A program made the translations under genes and the position numbers. From Adiantum capillus-veneris (lineage: Eukaryota > Streptophyta > Polypodiopsida > Polypodiales > Pteridaceae), in NCBI GenBank assembly GCA_014529385.2, contig CM043963.1, positions 80,117,412-80,181,411 of the forward strand: a stretch of DNA of 64,000 bases, given 5' to 3'. This document shows positions 35,173 to 48,563 of this stretch, in pieces. The notes under the pieces are model-generated. The model was not told where the DNA came from and made no database searches. It was given only the letters and a program-made list of their open reading frames with translations. How positions within the stretch are numbered: position 1 is the stretch's first letter; each line of letters begins with the position of its first letter.

Positions 35173-35551
35173 CGGCTTTATGTTTTTATGTCTTGTAACA
35201 TGCATATGTGAGCATTTGTGTTGCATTGTGATGTGCCAACCACTGAATATTCCTAATTGGATGAGATTGCCTGGGTATGCAATTTTAGTGCATCAAGACT
35301 CCCGTGGAAGATCAGTACGGTCTGGGTGTGATGGCTAATTTTACTACGCCGGAATATCGAGAGTTCCGATCAGGCCAAAAGGAGAAGCTAACTCCTTGAT
35401 CAAAAGAGCCAAAAGGAGAAGCTAACTCCTTAACAAAAAGAGCAAACTGTTTGTCCCTCGAAATGTCCCTTTAGAATTTTTTGAGCTAACTTGAGTTGTT
35501 TTGCAGATATGTTGTAATCGCGGACGATTTCTCTCTTTCAAGAAGGGGAGA

Positions 35552-35940
35552 TGTAACAAACTGTTGACATGTCAAAGCCTAAGAATGGAGCCATCTTACA
35601 GACGCCGGCCGAGGGGCCTAAACCCTAAGAAGAACACGTAACAGAAGAAGAAGTCCTACCAACTTATGGGGACCCCGTCCGATGGGGCCCCAAGTGACAT
35701 AGAGGAAATAAAGCAAGACCGACACACACACACTAGAAATTGCGTAGCCGTTGATGACGTGGCAGATTTTCAAAAATCACGTTGACAGATGACGTGGCAG
35801 TTGTACGGATTTCCGTGATTTACGCTGGCAGCTTTTGGCATTGCTTTTTGGACTAGAAGCTTTTGAGTTTTGAAGGCTTTTCACTGTAACTGCTTTTCAG
35901 GCCAAGGGCCTTTAAATATGAGGTTAGGGCCCTGCTAGCC
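35552..35940 (+). repeat. 3' LTR, truncated
   Basis: Matches the first two thirds of 33363-33961, with a shorter (CA)n run, and contains about 100 bases missing from the 5' LTR. LINE C sequence resumes at about 35941. Confidence 0.8.
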
Positions 35941-36625
35941 CCATGTCTGTGAGGAAAACAAGTGAACCCACTCGATGCTGGAAATCTCTGTAGACCATTC
36001 AAAATGGCCAGTCCATGTGCAGTCCCCATGTCTATAAAATATCCCCCTTGACCAGTGTGCTCCTCATCCTGCCGAACGCCTGGCCAAACCCATATCACTG
36101 ACATCCAATTCTCTCAACATCTCCTCTGAGGTATCGTAGAAGAGTGTCTGAGAGTGGCCCGTGCTGGCATTAAAGTCCCCTAGAAGGATAACATCCCCAT
36201 CTCTAGAGAACTCCCATATGTCCTCATCTAAAATCATATAAGGTGACTGTCCCTTGGGGGATGCATAGTGAGACGTGCTTGGTGGAAAATAGAATATTGC
36301 AATGTAGAGTGGCCTCCTAGTCTCCGCTCTCACCTTGACCCACATATACCTGGCATGCTCATCTCTATGGACAATACGAATGAGGGATTGGAACTCCTCC
36401 CTGAATAAGACTGCCACTCCTCCTGACCCACGTCCTCTATACTCTGATCTCACCACCCGTCTACAAGTAGTCTCCCAACGATACCCCCGACACTCTAGGT
36501 AGTGTGCCACCGGGAGTTTGGTGCGTCCCTGAGTAGAAAATAATGTCTGTTCCTTTGAAGCTATCTTCAAAGGCGCCCACATCTAGCTTCAATGACCCAT
36601 TGCAATTCCATGCTGCTAGTTTTTG
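35941..36625 (-). pseudogene. LINE C endonuclease
   Basis: An APE-type endonuclease: WNCNGSL at the start, then (after a frame change near 36540) GGVAVLF, ILLGDFNAS (the GDFN motif) and a following helix. The C-terminal SDH motif is lost with the sequence replaced by the LTR element. The enzyme would nick target DNA to prime reverse transcription. Confidence 0.8.
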
Positions 36626-36689
36626 GTTTGTCCCATAGGTCTCGCACCGTCATGCAATGCTTTTATCCAAAATCACTACTCTCTCTCCT

Positions 36690-37930
36690 ATGTAAAAAGC
36701 AAATTTTCCTCTCTCTCTGTGGCTGCCTTGATCTCCGGCATCTTCTCTTGCATGTGCGCTATCTGTGCTAGGGTGAGATCATCCCCCAAGAAAATCCAGG
36801 TCTTCTTGAGTACTGGTCTTTTCTTCAAAAACTCCTTCCTAGCCTCCCCAAGTAGGAAAGCGTATAGTGACCGCTCTTTCTTTGGAGCTACCTGTCCCAT
36901 CCTTCCCTTTCTTCCCCACTCTCCAAGCCCTTGTGTGAGTAGGCTCGGGGATGTTCATTTGTTTCAGAAGTTCCTTAACTTCTTCTTCCACATTGTTAGT
37001 GTCCTTCACATGAAGAGCTCTCGTCTTCTTCTTTTGCTCCTCCAAGGTCAAGTTAATGATGGTGGATGGAGGTGTGGTAGTAGAGATTCCACCTTTTCCT
37101 TTCTTTGCAGTCTCAATCCACTTCTCTGCTTCATCCGCCTTCTTCTGCGTTTGGAAGAGCCTATCTACCCACGAGGAAGCTTCCCGTGTTTTTTGTTGCT
37201 CCTTCTCCTTAAGAGTTTTTACCTGCTCTTTGATATTGTTCAATTTCTCGAGCACTGTGGGCTGGTCAACTTTATCTTTTTCTGATTTACTTTTGCACTG
37301 TGCAAATTCTCTCTTGAGTCCTTCAATCAAGGCATCCTTTTCATTCATAAGTTTCTCTATCTCTGATTTCCAAACCGCAAAGGTGGTTATTGTTGCATCC
37401 AATTCCTTTCTCCAAAGGACCTGTGCTACCTCTTATTCTGTCCTCATCTTGTTCTGCATTTCTGCTATGAGTTGGTTATACAACTGGACTTTGCATGCCT
37501 CCTTGGCTTTGACAAGTTCTTTTTCCATGTCTGCTCTCATGAGATTGAGTTCAACCCGAATCATCATTTGAACCTTTTCATACACAATTTCATCCTTGAT
37601 CTTGCTGAGCTTGCTTGCTCTCATAGAGTTCGGTGACAACACACTATCACGCATCTTCTGTCGGAAGGTGGCCGTCGCCTTGGATGGAGTCCGATAGACA
37701 TTGCGCTCCTCATTCGTAGGTGGGTCTATCTTAGCACACTGCACTAGAGATAGAGATTTTGTCCCACAGCGCGCGCCGTTGCGATTACAAACCTTTGGTT
37801 GTGTTGTGCGCACTGTAGAGCATAGTAGAGGGAGAGAAGGCGCAAGATCTGACGGAGAGAGAGAGAGAGAGGGCTTTCTTTGTTGCAATGCCCAACCCTC
37901 CTCAAAGCTCAATTGCTTGCAGTCATCCAC
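36690..37930 (-). pseudogene. LINE C first ORF (nucleic-acid-binding protein)
   Basis: Start near 37930. A long charged helical region (many Glu and Lys, such as LKEKEQQKTREAS) suggests a coiled coil, followed near 36900-36700 by KKTWIFLGDDLTLAQIAHMQ, a C-terminal block common in LINE first-ORF proteins. Frame changes near 37433 and 36860 break it. Confidence 0.65.
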
Positions 37931-38033
37931 CTTGCTACCTTCTGCAGCGAACAGCTTGCGCGAACTAAGAGAGAGAGTTGAGAGGTGTGTATGGTGGCCT
38001 TCGAAAGGTCTGTTCTCTGCACCTTGCGCGTGC

Positions 38034-39054
<1,021 letters not shown>

Positions 39055-39059
39055 GTAGA

Positions 39060-39269
39060 CAAGTTATCCTTGTTTACAATATGTAGTGTGACAGAGGTGA
39101 AGCAGCCACTAGATAGATCTCTTGAGGAGAGTTTACTAATCACACAATAGAAAAACTGAAAAAATTGAACAAAATTGAGAGAGAGAGAGACGACACGGCA
39201 TAGGTACAAGCCCTCTTCTGTCTGGGCTCTTTCTTCTAGGCCTTGCCACGTCATCACTTTGTGACATAC
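39060..39269 (-). repeat. LTR fragment with purine tract
   Basis: On the minus strand caagcggggagta precedes TGTCACAAAG, which looks like a polypurine tract and LTR start. The LTR stops where LINE B begins. Confidence 0.45.
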
Positions 39270-40293
39270 TCCCCGCTTGAAAGAATTGTAATTGCCCTCG
39301 ATTACGCTTGCAAAACAGACATAGCGCAAAATCGATTCAACAGACACCGACTCTAAGTACCAATGTACTAGACCACATATATCCAACACTTGCACGAAGA
39401 TGACAGTCACTGAAGATTCACATCACTATCACAGTCACTGAAGATTCACATCACTATCCCTGTCGAGATCTTAGATGAGAATCATGATCATTGTAAGTTA
39501 CTAAGCAATCACATCCAGACCAATGGCATCTTAATTATATGTTTACATGCAGACTTAGGGGCATTTCCTTGTGACTATATCCTCGGCCGTTGGCACGCCC
39601 TTAGCTTTAGTTGGTCTCAAATGATAAGCTGACCGCAATGGAAGCTGCAGTCTAAGGTGTCCCAAGAACTGTGCCAAACACTTACTCAAATGCTGGTTGG
39701 CAGATATGGCTGTGGCATTCTGAGAAATAAATTAGTACTGGCAAGGCAATCGAGTTTTCAAATGTGATGGGCTGTTTCAAACATCATGTGGTCATCCGCT
39801 GTCTTTCAAGCCAAGGGATTGGCTTGCAATTGTCAATCTCTATTGCAGGAGGGCTTCAAGAAGAAAAGGAAACAAACATCTCAACTGCATGCACACAAAT
39901 ACTCATGGACACCGATTTGCACATACATGTGCACGCATGCATGCACAGACATGTGCACATGTCATGCATGCACGTACATACATCAATCCCAGACACTAGC
40001 TGGTGTGTGGATTTCATGTGTCACCCTTGACTCCACCCCACACCTCAAGGAACCAACTGCACTTCTTTCCTCTCTTCTTCTTTGCCACTGGGCTACATTT
40101 TGTTCGAAAAAATAGCTGGCATTTCTGTAAAGCAATTTTGCACTCATGGTGTTGTAATGCATTTTATAGGCCCAATGAAAGGTTTATGCTTTCAATTGAT
40201 TTGAAAATGCTGCTAACTTAAGTAGTGGCTGTTGTACATTTTCTTTCGTGAATGCATAACTGAAAACTATTACCATTTGTTTTATTTTGGCAG
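39270..40293 (+). other. Distal part of COAD intron 2
   Basis: Includes a 26-base direct repeat (cagtcactgaagattcacat..., about 39406-39457) and an alternating purine-pyrimidine stretch at 39918-39985. No gene. Confidence 0.5.
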
Positions 40294-40353
40294 CTAGCAC
40301 ATCTCATCCAACCATTTGAGGGGAGGAAAAAAGCTGTTGAAGAATACCTGAAG
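40294..40353 (+). CDS. COAD: Phosphopantetheine adenylyltransferase, exon 3
   Basis: 20 codons, phase 0 on both sides, acceptor ttttggcag, donor aag|gtttgg. It encodes LAHLIQPFEGRKKAVEEYLK, the helix segment in which the family has IQP..ER...V..Y. It joins exon 2 in frame with no gap against the family pattern. Confidence 0.85.
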
Positions 40354-40426
40354 GTTTGGCTCATCAGTTTTTGTGGATTCCTCTTTACTTTAGAGAAAAG
40401 TTCATGTTTTTCTCCTGGCATGGCAG

Positions 40427-40521
40427 TCGGTCAAGCCAGGTCTCGAAGTGGAGGTTCACCCCATTACAGACCCATTTGGCCCATCTATCATAGATGAAGA
40501 TTTGCAAGCTATCATTGTCAG
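40427..40521 (+). CDS. COAD: Phosphopantetheine adenylyltransferase, exon 4
   Basis: 95 bases encoding [20 protein letters not shown] and then [11 protein letters not shown], the highly conserved ITDP.GP block of plant and archaeal-type enzymes. The exon ends AG|gt in phase 2, so the next exon must supply the last base of what is a Ser codon in the family (VS-KET). The remaining third, including the ISSTxxR motif that contacts ATP phosphates, is not found in the window. Confidence 0.85.
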
Positions 40522-41546
40522 GTTTTTGCTCTAGCCTTATAGCTTTGGTAAATGGCTGTTATAGTCTAGGAATGAGAGTCTTTTCAAGGAAACAGGATAT
40601 GTATACCAAACATTTATGATAAAGTTTTATGTGCCTCCATCCAGTATTCAAGCTCATACTACATCATTACGTGCGGCATCCTCCCCCGTAAACCTCTATT
40701 GCATCCTTAAATTATCCGTTTCTTCCTCTCCCCTTCCCATGTTCATAGTCTTGCTGCTCAACCTTCTCCTTGCATGTTTCTTTGTTTCTTTCTTCTTTGT
40801 TCTTTCTATGTTTCCACATATTTTCTTTGCTTCAATGGGTTTTAGGATTAGGGTTCTCCGTTTAGGTCAAAGATGGAATTGGCCATAGTGTCTGTCTGGC
40901 CAGTCAATGTGGCCAGCCCGGTGGGATGGTGAGGGAGGTGATGAGGTGTGTGGCCTCTCTGGATCCAACTATGTAGTCCAGCAAAATTGATGGGGGGATG
41001 CATGTCAATCCTCTTGAGCTGATCCACTGGACCATCCCATTATAAATAATGAGATTGTGCTGTGACCCAAGCCGAAATCGAGCTAAAATGCATGAGGACT
41101 GTATGCTGTGGGGGTCTTTGTCTGTGCTGAAGTCTGGCTGTTGAAGTCTCCCACAAGGAACCCCTCCCGAGTTTGATGATCCCTTCTGCCAAGTATGTTT
41201 ACAGTGAACATGTGTCTCTTTCCTCCTCCTCTCTAGAGCCAGCCATCCTCCTCTCTCTCTCTCTCTCTCCTAGTGAAGCAAACTTCAACACAAACTACCG
41301 TATGGCCACATATATATGAAGTGCTCCTCCTGTAGCTGCAGCCTCCTCCACATAAAGCAGGCTTCTGAGTCTAGATCCACAATCTCCACTCCCCTTAGAA
41401 TTGCCACCGCTCCTCAGCCTCCATAAATATTACTGCATACACATTTTATGTAAGGACCGGTATCTGTGTACTCTTTGGCTCTAATCGGAGATTAGTATCT
41501 ATCTTTTATGCAAAGTGTTAATTGGCAGTAATAAGCCTGTGGTGTG
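40522..41546 (+). other. Start of COAD intron 4, no gene recognised
   Basis: Plain sequence with a short (CT)n near 41252-41268. An open frame at 40616-40888 is hydrophobic and has no family. Confidence 0.4.
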
Positions 41547-42000
41547 TCAAGGGCGAGTTTCAAAATCTGTCACACATGCATTCCAAACTAGTGGCTGCCT
41601 CGCGACCTCCTCTACACAAGAAGGTGGATGTCGAATCAAAGCAAGTTGCAATATCCTTAGCAAGCAGCACATAAAAGGTGACAAATGAGCCATATTTAAA
41701 GGTGCATCAGTGAAGATGAATCTGATGGTTGAGTGCCATACACGGGCAGTATCCATAGATCCAAAACGAGGAGAGGCACATGACAAAGCCTGGTGCAAAA
41801 ACTGTTTCCAAGGCTCGGCCCTAGGAACAATCCGCGTACTATGAGCTTGGCAAGAGATGCATTGTTGTGCATCTTTGGATCAATAATCCCCAAGCCTCCC
41901 TCCTCTCTAGGCAATACAACCGTGTCCCAATGAACTCATAACCATGTGTCAATAGAGCCATCTGAGCCACCCCACAGGAAGTTGCACAGTAGGCGCTTCT
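41547..42000 (-). pseudogene. LINE E C-terminal domain
   Basis: NFLWGG-like and REEGGLGIIDPKMHNNASLA, the typical block after the RT in plant L1 elements. Two frames are needed to read it. Confidence 0.7.
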
Positions 42001-42208
42001 GTCAGGTGCAATGAAAGGGTTTGAGGATTTTAGCTCAAATCTAGTACTTCGCGCAAACACAAGATTACTTTACATCCCGTCTCTTTCATTGTGTTCAATT
42101 CAATTTCTTTCTTCAAGTGAAGTAAAGTAACCTTGTGTTTGTGGGAAGGAAGCGATCTGAGCTAAAATCCTTAAACCCTTCTGTTGAACCTGACATTGGT
42201 ATCAGAGC
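42001..42208. repeat. Fold-back of LTR-end sequence with primer site
   Basis: Left arm about 42005-42077 and right arm about 42120-42195 are inverted copies (gtcaggt...gattactttac against gtaaagtaacc...cctgac), about 80 percent alike by eye, around a 42-base spacer. TGGTATCAGAGC at 42197-42208 follows the right arm, so the arms look like LTR 3' ends. Confidence 0.65.
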
Positions 42209-42731
42209 AAGGGGGTCCTTGAGGGTGGTTGAGACCCGACATGCGGTGTCGTCTCTCTTTCTCTTTCTCTGCCTCTCTCTTTCATTGTGTTCAGTCCAGT
42301 TTCTCTCTTCAAGTGAAGTAAAGTAACCTGGCCAAAGACAAATGCGAGGAAGACCCATGGTAAAGTTTCCTCCTGATAAACTGTAAAACTGGCTCAAATT
42401 GTTGCTCAACTGATACAATAATGCCAACATGAGAACCCTAATATCTGCAAGTTTGTCCTATGGGTACCCAAGCGAAATATCTTGCACACCTCACTGACAA
42501 TCCTCATCAACACCTACAAGAAAACCAAAAGACTTGTGCAAGTTTATGAGTGTACTACGGGCAAAGCAAAAGGTAGCGAGTGCGTCCTGTAGACTCTCTA
42601 AAATGTATGTGTCATAGCGTACAAAGGGCATAGTGTCATCTGCATACTCCTAATCCAACAAGGCTAGTGGGCCATCCAAAGGCATAGCTAAACCTCTTAA
42701 CTGTCCTGTAACGCAAGAAGAGTGACATGGC

Positions 42732-42959
42732 CTAAGCAAAAAATAAAAAATACGTCGCCAAGGGACATTCCTGTCGGATTGGAGGAGATAGTGGAAAACT
42801 CCGTCCAATGTGGCCTCTAATAGTGGTAGAACTGGAAGCAGTACGATATAATGCAGCTATATCCCTGGTCCATTGTAAGGGGAAATTCATTCGCTGGATA
42901 GTGCCCTTCAAGAAACCCCAATCTATTGTATCATAGGCCTTTTCAAAATCGAGAAGCAT
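42732..42959 (-). pseudogene. LINE E reverse transcriptase core
   Basis: LLDFEKAYDTIDWGFL (RT motif A with one catalytic Asp) and IRQECPLATYLF-like motif B with G to E. The following YADD motif lies in decayed sequence. Confidence 0.8.
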
Positions 42960-42969
42960 GATAACTATT

Positions 42970-43892
42970 GGCTATCCTGGCTGGTGAGCCCACTCAACTG
43001 CCTCATAGAACCTGAAGATGTTGTCCAAAATGCATCGATCCTACACAAAACCAATCTAAAAAGCATGGATGAGGGCGGGCATAAAAGGTCTCAACAAACA
43101 CATACTAATCATGCGAGCGAAGATCTTATACATGGAAGACACGAGAGTGATCGGCCTCCATTGTTGGAGGGACGATGCATTTCCACCTTTTGGTATAAGA
43201 GAAATGAGTCCTGATCACATAGCGACATGTATCTCTCCTCTGTCAAAAATCTGTTGAAAGCCGAAAAGCTAAACAGGGCTGAGTACATCGCGTAAAAAGA
43301 ACTGTGTTGTCAATCAGTCCTCTCCAAGACAAGAGGCACCATCGAGGCCATCCACTGCATCACGCATCTCCTGCAAAGTGAAAGGGGCAAGTAAAGTGTG
43401 GCACATAACCTCCGTAACCACAAGGTTGAACATGAGACCAAACCTTCTCTTTAGCATGCAAAATATCATTAGTCAGCTGATTTGTAGTAAACAGATGCTC
43501 GAAATAGTTTAAATCACGCATCTCCTGCAAGGTGAAAGGGGCAAGTAAAGTGTGGCACATAACTTCCGTAACCACAGGTTGACATGAGACCAAACCTCCT
43601 CTTAGCATGCAAAATATCATTAGTCAGTTGATCTGTAGTTTTCAGATGCTCGAAATGGTCCAAAGCTACGTGGACCTCATCACGATCTGTGTGCAACCTG
43701 TCTACAAAATCTCGTAAGGCCCTAATAGCAGTCCCCTTAGGATGCTCCTTGATATAAGCAAAGAAATCCTTATTCATCCTGTCCAATTTGGATATCCATG
43801 TCGAAACCGAAGCATGATAGGTAAATTCAGATTTCTCAGTCTGAATGTGGCTAAGAGTCTCTCTTGTGTCAATCTCGCACTCACGCAGAAAC

Positions 43893-43935
<43 letters not shown>

Positions 43936-44540
43936 ATAAAAATCAGACCATCTATGCTTGAGATGAGAGTCGAGTACCTCTTTTGTCTGACGAGCCCACT
44001 CGACTGCCTCATAGAAAGTGAAGATGATATCCAAAATACATTGATCTTGCACAAAACCTGTTTGCAAAGCATGGATGAGACCAGGCATAAAGGGTTTCAA
44101 GCACATACTAATTATGCGAATAAAAGATCTCTAGGACAAGATGCACCATCTAGTCCAACTACAGTGTCATGCATTGCCTAAGTTTGGCACATAAACTCTG
44201 TAACCACAGGTTGTACATGAGACCAAACCTCTTCTCTGGCATGCGGATTATTATTAGTCAGCTAATCGGTAGTAAACAAATGCTCAAAATAATTCGACGC
44301 TTTGTAAAGGACCTCATCAAAATCCATGTGCAAGGTGTCTATAGAATCTGGTAAGAACCTAATAGAGGTCCCCTTGGGATGTTCCCAAAAGTGTGCAAAG
44401 AAATCCTTATTTATCCTATCTGCTTTTGGATATCCATATCGATACCAAAGCATGATAGGCGAATTTGGATTTCTCAGTTTGAATGTGACCGCCTCTGGTG
44501 TCAACCTCATGCTCACTCAGAAGCTCGTTTCTTGGAAACT
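42970..44540 (-). repeat. LINE E linker region, duplicated
   Basis: NKDFFAYIKEHPKGTAIRAL (about 43780) and NKDFFAHFWEHPKGTSIRFL (about 44410) are two copies. 42990-43150 and 43975-44130 are likewise paired. Within the second copy a block of about 150 bases is repeated in tandem (43363-43513 and 43517-43665). (CT)n at 43896-43931 separates the large copies. Confidence 0.7.
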
Positions 44541-44736
44541 CCTCGAGTTGCTGGCATGTGCAACTCAAACGGTCCTGTAACTCACGTTCCCTGTGGAACA
44601 AGCCCTGTCGCTACTTTGCAGCTGTCTATCTACAAGCCTGGGAAAACGCAGTGATACATAAAGCGAGATGAAATGTGGGATCTACAGAACCAACGTGTGT
44701 CCAAACATCGTGAATTAATTGAGACAATGAATCGTC

Positions 44737-45592
44737 CTATGACATTGAGGCAGATATGCGCAATCCTCGTCTAGGCAGAGAGGAAGTTTCAAATCTCAAA
44801 TGCAAAGAAACTGGGGCATGATCAGAGAGCACTTTACTAAGGCCAATGATAACTATCCCACCATGAGATGTTGCCCAAGTGTCAATGCAAAATCGCTCTA
44901 GCAAACAACTTGACTGCCGTCTAAAACGCAACGAAAACTGCAATGGCTATGGAGTGCGAGCCACAGATGGGATATGTCAAGCATCTATATGAGAAACTGC
45001 AGAAAGTAAATTGTCCCAAGCATCTCTCTCACATGGTGCTACATATGCCAGGCATCTGTACCAAAAACCGCAGAAAGAAAACTGTCCCAAGCATCTCTCT
45101 CACATGGTGCTACATATGGTAAAGATAGAGGTTGAAAGGCTCACTAGTCCTCAAAGGTCTCTAATTGTTGAAATCACCTCCAACAACCCAAGAATCCACA
45201 ATAGGCAATACATTCACAATTTGATGCCAAAACTCGACTCTCTCTTGAGCTGAACTGGAGGCATACATGCACATCACACCTGCCAAAGAGTCATCTATCT
45301 CTAAAGTAATTTACATCGCTCTACCATGTACCAATGTACTATGGTCACGTACACAATGACGCCAACGGGATCCCATAAAAGTGCATATAGCATTGCTAGA
45401 ACAATGCTAGCCGATCACAGTTTCCCAAAATGTGTGAGAATTCCCAAGTAACAACTTGCCACATCTACGGCAACTGTCCAAAGATAGCTTGTGCTCTTGC
45501 ACATAAAGAATATCCACATCTCGATCTACATGAGACCGCAAATCGTTGCGAAGCAAATTCTGTCCGGGACCACTGATACTAGTGTGATGCAA
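44737..45592 (-). pseudogene. LINE E endonuclease
   Basis: ILYVQEHKLS (QE-K catalytic motif, about 45510) at the start and SDHAPVSLHL (SDH motif, about 44840) at the end mark an APE-type endonuclease. Frame changes separate the two parts. Confidence 0.75.
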
Positions 45593-45640
45593 TCCATTGA
45601 CATTCCAAGTGAATCTGTAATTCCATGGTCAACCAATGAT

Positions 45641-46099
45641 GATCCCTGGCCGAAGCCGTGGAACAAGAGCTAATGGAAGCGCATCCTCATCCTGTGGTTG
45701 TGCTCGTAGGAGCTATCCTGGAGCAAAGGAGTGAGCATCTATAAACCAAGAACCAGAGTAGTCTGAAGAGCATCTCAATGTAGAAACTACTGCCAACTCC
45801 AACGATATTCGCATGGTGCGAGAACCTGTGATAAACAGTAGCAGTCCTATGTATGTAGCCACTGTATAGCTCCTATACTCTGTGCTAGTCTGTCTGTAGT
45901 AATGCATGGATAGCCTGCAAAGTATGGTGTAGAACAAAATCCATGATAGAAACCTTTGTCCATGTCTCCATGCCAGCAAAAGGTAGGGAGGAGGAGAGCA
46001 TGGGACTCCGCCCACTACCTAGAAAAGAGCGTGCCTTTTGTGTATCACAAAATGTACAGCCAGACCAATAACAAACTTGTGCTATCACCGTTGTACTCA
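45641..46099. other. Sequence without recognisable gene
   Basis: Probably the 5' part of LINE E or flank. No motifs recognised. Confidence 0.35.
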
Positions 46100-46976
46100 C
46101 CTCTAGAGAATTGGCTGTTATACTTTGTTTGGCTCAAGAATGTGAAGCCAAAGGCAAATGCTAGAGCTCACAAGTGGACAAAGGCAAAGGCAATCTTGAT
46201 AGAGATAGCGGTGATAGAGATTTGACTAGGGAGATTGGCATGGCACACGTGGTGGTGGCCACGGCGCCCACGATGCGAGATTTCTAGTCAAGTGGTCGTA
46301 GCCGCAACTTGCTTCAAACAGAGAGAGGCTTGTGAGCGACAAAGAGGGGCAAAAGGTGCTCCCTATTCATGATTTGGACCCATGTGTTGGAGTTCAAGTT
46401 ATCTGTGTTTGAACCCGTGGATCGGAGTTCAAGGCACATACATCTGGCAAGGAACCAACACGACCTATACAAAACACTATGGATGTGCGCGCAAATATAT
46501 TGTTGTTGGCCGGATTATGGACAAGATGTGTTCCAAAAGCTCGTTGTCTAGGAAAGGTTGGACGTGATGTGTTCACAGTTCAGGAATTGGGATTCTTGGA
46601 CGTAGTGTGGTCTACAATTCAATTTTCTTTGAGCAACCGATGCTCAAGATGGCATTATACTCAGGTGAAAGAGGTTGATGGTAGCAAATCCGAGGTGTAT
46701 CGAGTAGTGGCCAATGTTGGAGTGTCCATGGTAGCTTCTTCATCGACTTGGTCTTCCTACATATATCCACTATTAGCTGCAAAGAGGGTGTTAAAGTTAT
46801 AGCATTTCAAGTGAATGCCCAATGTGATCCCAATATTTAATTTGGCTTTAGGTATTTATTCTACTGAGTTTTCAAGATTTTGGGTAGGAAAATTTGCCAA
46901 GGGGGGTACTTAAGGTCCCCAATATAGCATATAAGAAGCAGCTAGCCCCCATTGTGTAATCATCAATTTCATTGCG
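46100..46976 (+). mobile_element. Fragment of the 23424-type LTR element
   Basis: 46120-46290 matches the internal part at 24480-24780, and 46788-46976 matches the LTR start (gcatttcaagtgaa, cccaatgtgatccc). The LTR breaks off shortly before the position of its (CT)n, where LINE D begins. Confidence 0.7.
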
Positions 46977-46982
46977 GAGGGG

Positions 46983-48525
46983 ATGCAACGTCATTTAGAT
47001 GCTTTGTACACATTTGCCCATGATAGTGGATTGTCTGTTAACTGGGGAACCAAGGTTATGGTGTTTAACACCACACCACAGTGGGTCAGGAGGTCAACAC
47101 CTACTTTTACGTATGGCCAAGAGACAGAGTATACATATGCATACACCTATCTTGGGGTAGTCTTCAGTGGACCGGCATTTTCAGTGAGGAGAGCAGTAGA
47201 GACTAGATTGACGAGAGCTTATGCAGCCTTGGGAGGTTTGGAGAAGATGTGTTTGCAGGTTCAGTTTCAGGAACATTCGAACAAAGTTGTGGCTTTTTGA
47301 CACTCTAGTGGCTTCATCGATGCTCTATGGGGTTCAGATTTGGGGGCCCTCAGTGGACCACCAAGGCAAATCTGGTAGCACTGATGGATGGAGATGTATG
47401 GAGAGGCCTCTAGTTTCTATGATCTCTTGGATGATTTGGGTTAAGGCCTCAGTGCCACATGAGATTATTCGGGCTGAGCTAGCTGCCCCTCCTCTTGTAG
47501 TTGAGGCCAATCTCCTGCATGCATAGTTTATGGGACCTTCCCAGAGACGGATATGCTCGGCTCATCCCGACAGCTAGCGCTACAAGGGGACACAGCATGT
47601 TGGTATGGGCAGATGACATCATGGTTTCAGCCACACGGCTTCAGCATGGATAGACTGCCTCCATTCTAGTACTCCTTGGATTTGCACCCTTCCATTCTCT
47701 CACACGGATAGAGACCACTAGACTTATACGTCAGGAGTTGATTAAACTAGATACCAGAAGGCTGAAGCACATGGATACAGCTGGTACAAGAGTTGGGCAT
47801 GAGGATGGATTTCTATAGAGAGCATCTCCTCCAACTAACAGAGGATGGATATGTGATCAGACCGGCCTATATGGACACTCATTTATCCTATGGGATACGA
47901 TGTGCTATTGGTCAGCTGCACACATCATTGCATCAGCTAGAGATCGAGACTGACAGATTTAGCATAGTACCAGCAGAAGCCAGGATATGCCAGTTATGTC
48001 TTATAGAGCCAGAGACAGAGTTACATCACATTTGTCATTGTCCGGTATACTACGAGCTACGAGGCTGCTTTTACTGTCTATTCAGAGATGGCTTTGGACC
48101 ACTGGCTAGAGTCATGAGATATCAGGATCAGGGTTGTTTTTGCTAGAGGTGTGCAGACATAGGGAAAGTCTCTTGAGGAGACTAGGTAGTGGGAGACATT
48201 CACAGAGGGAGATCACTGACTTCTTTAGAGCAGGGACTCAGCAGCTGGATGAACATGCTTCGCAGCAGACTTCAGTGCCCACTTCTACCAGAGGTATATT
48301 AGTGGGCAAAACCACTGAGCTCATGAGAGCCTTTTTAACACTCTAGTGGCTTCAGCTATGCTTTATAGACTTCAGATATGGGGACCTTGAGTGGACCACC
48401 ATGGCAGATCTGGTAGCATTGATGGATGGAGATGTATGGAGAGGCCTTTAGTCTCTATGATATCTCGGATGATTCGGGCTAAGGCCTCAGTGCCACATGA
48501 GATTATTTGAGCCGAGCTAGCTGAC

Positions 48526-48563
<38 letters not shown>

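Larger units (their letters stand above)
33363..35940 (+). mobile_element. Small LTR element with Gag remnant inside LINE C
   Basis: 5' LTR 33363-33961, primer site 33963-33974, internal part 33975-35540, purine tract AGAAGGGGAGA (35541-35551), and a 3' LTR from 35552 that is cut at about 35940. Both LTRs start TGTAACAAACTGTTGAC. No target duplication can be seen because the right end and part of LINE C were lost together. Confidence 0.85.
41547..45640 (-). mobile_element. LINE E (L1-like), degraded and internally duplicated
   Basis: Read on the minus strand: endonuclease (45592-44737), linker and RT start in two partial copies (44540-43940 and 43933-42970), RT core (42959-42732), then, after an interruption at 42001-42430, the C-terminal domain (42000-41547). 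It belongs to a different lineage from LINE A-D. Confidence 0.8.

Noticed and set aside
39918-39985. Alternating purine-pyrimidine tract (Z-DNA-like)
   Set aside because: A plain low-complexity CATG/CA stretch with no other evidence for function.
40616-40888. Plus-strand open frame of 90 codons after exon 4
   Set aside because: Hydrophobic, T-rich translation with no family. It lies in the intron and does not continue the enzyme.
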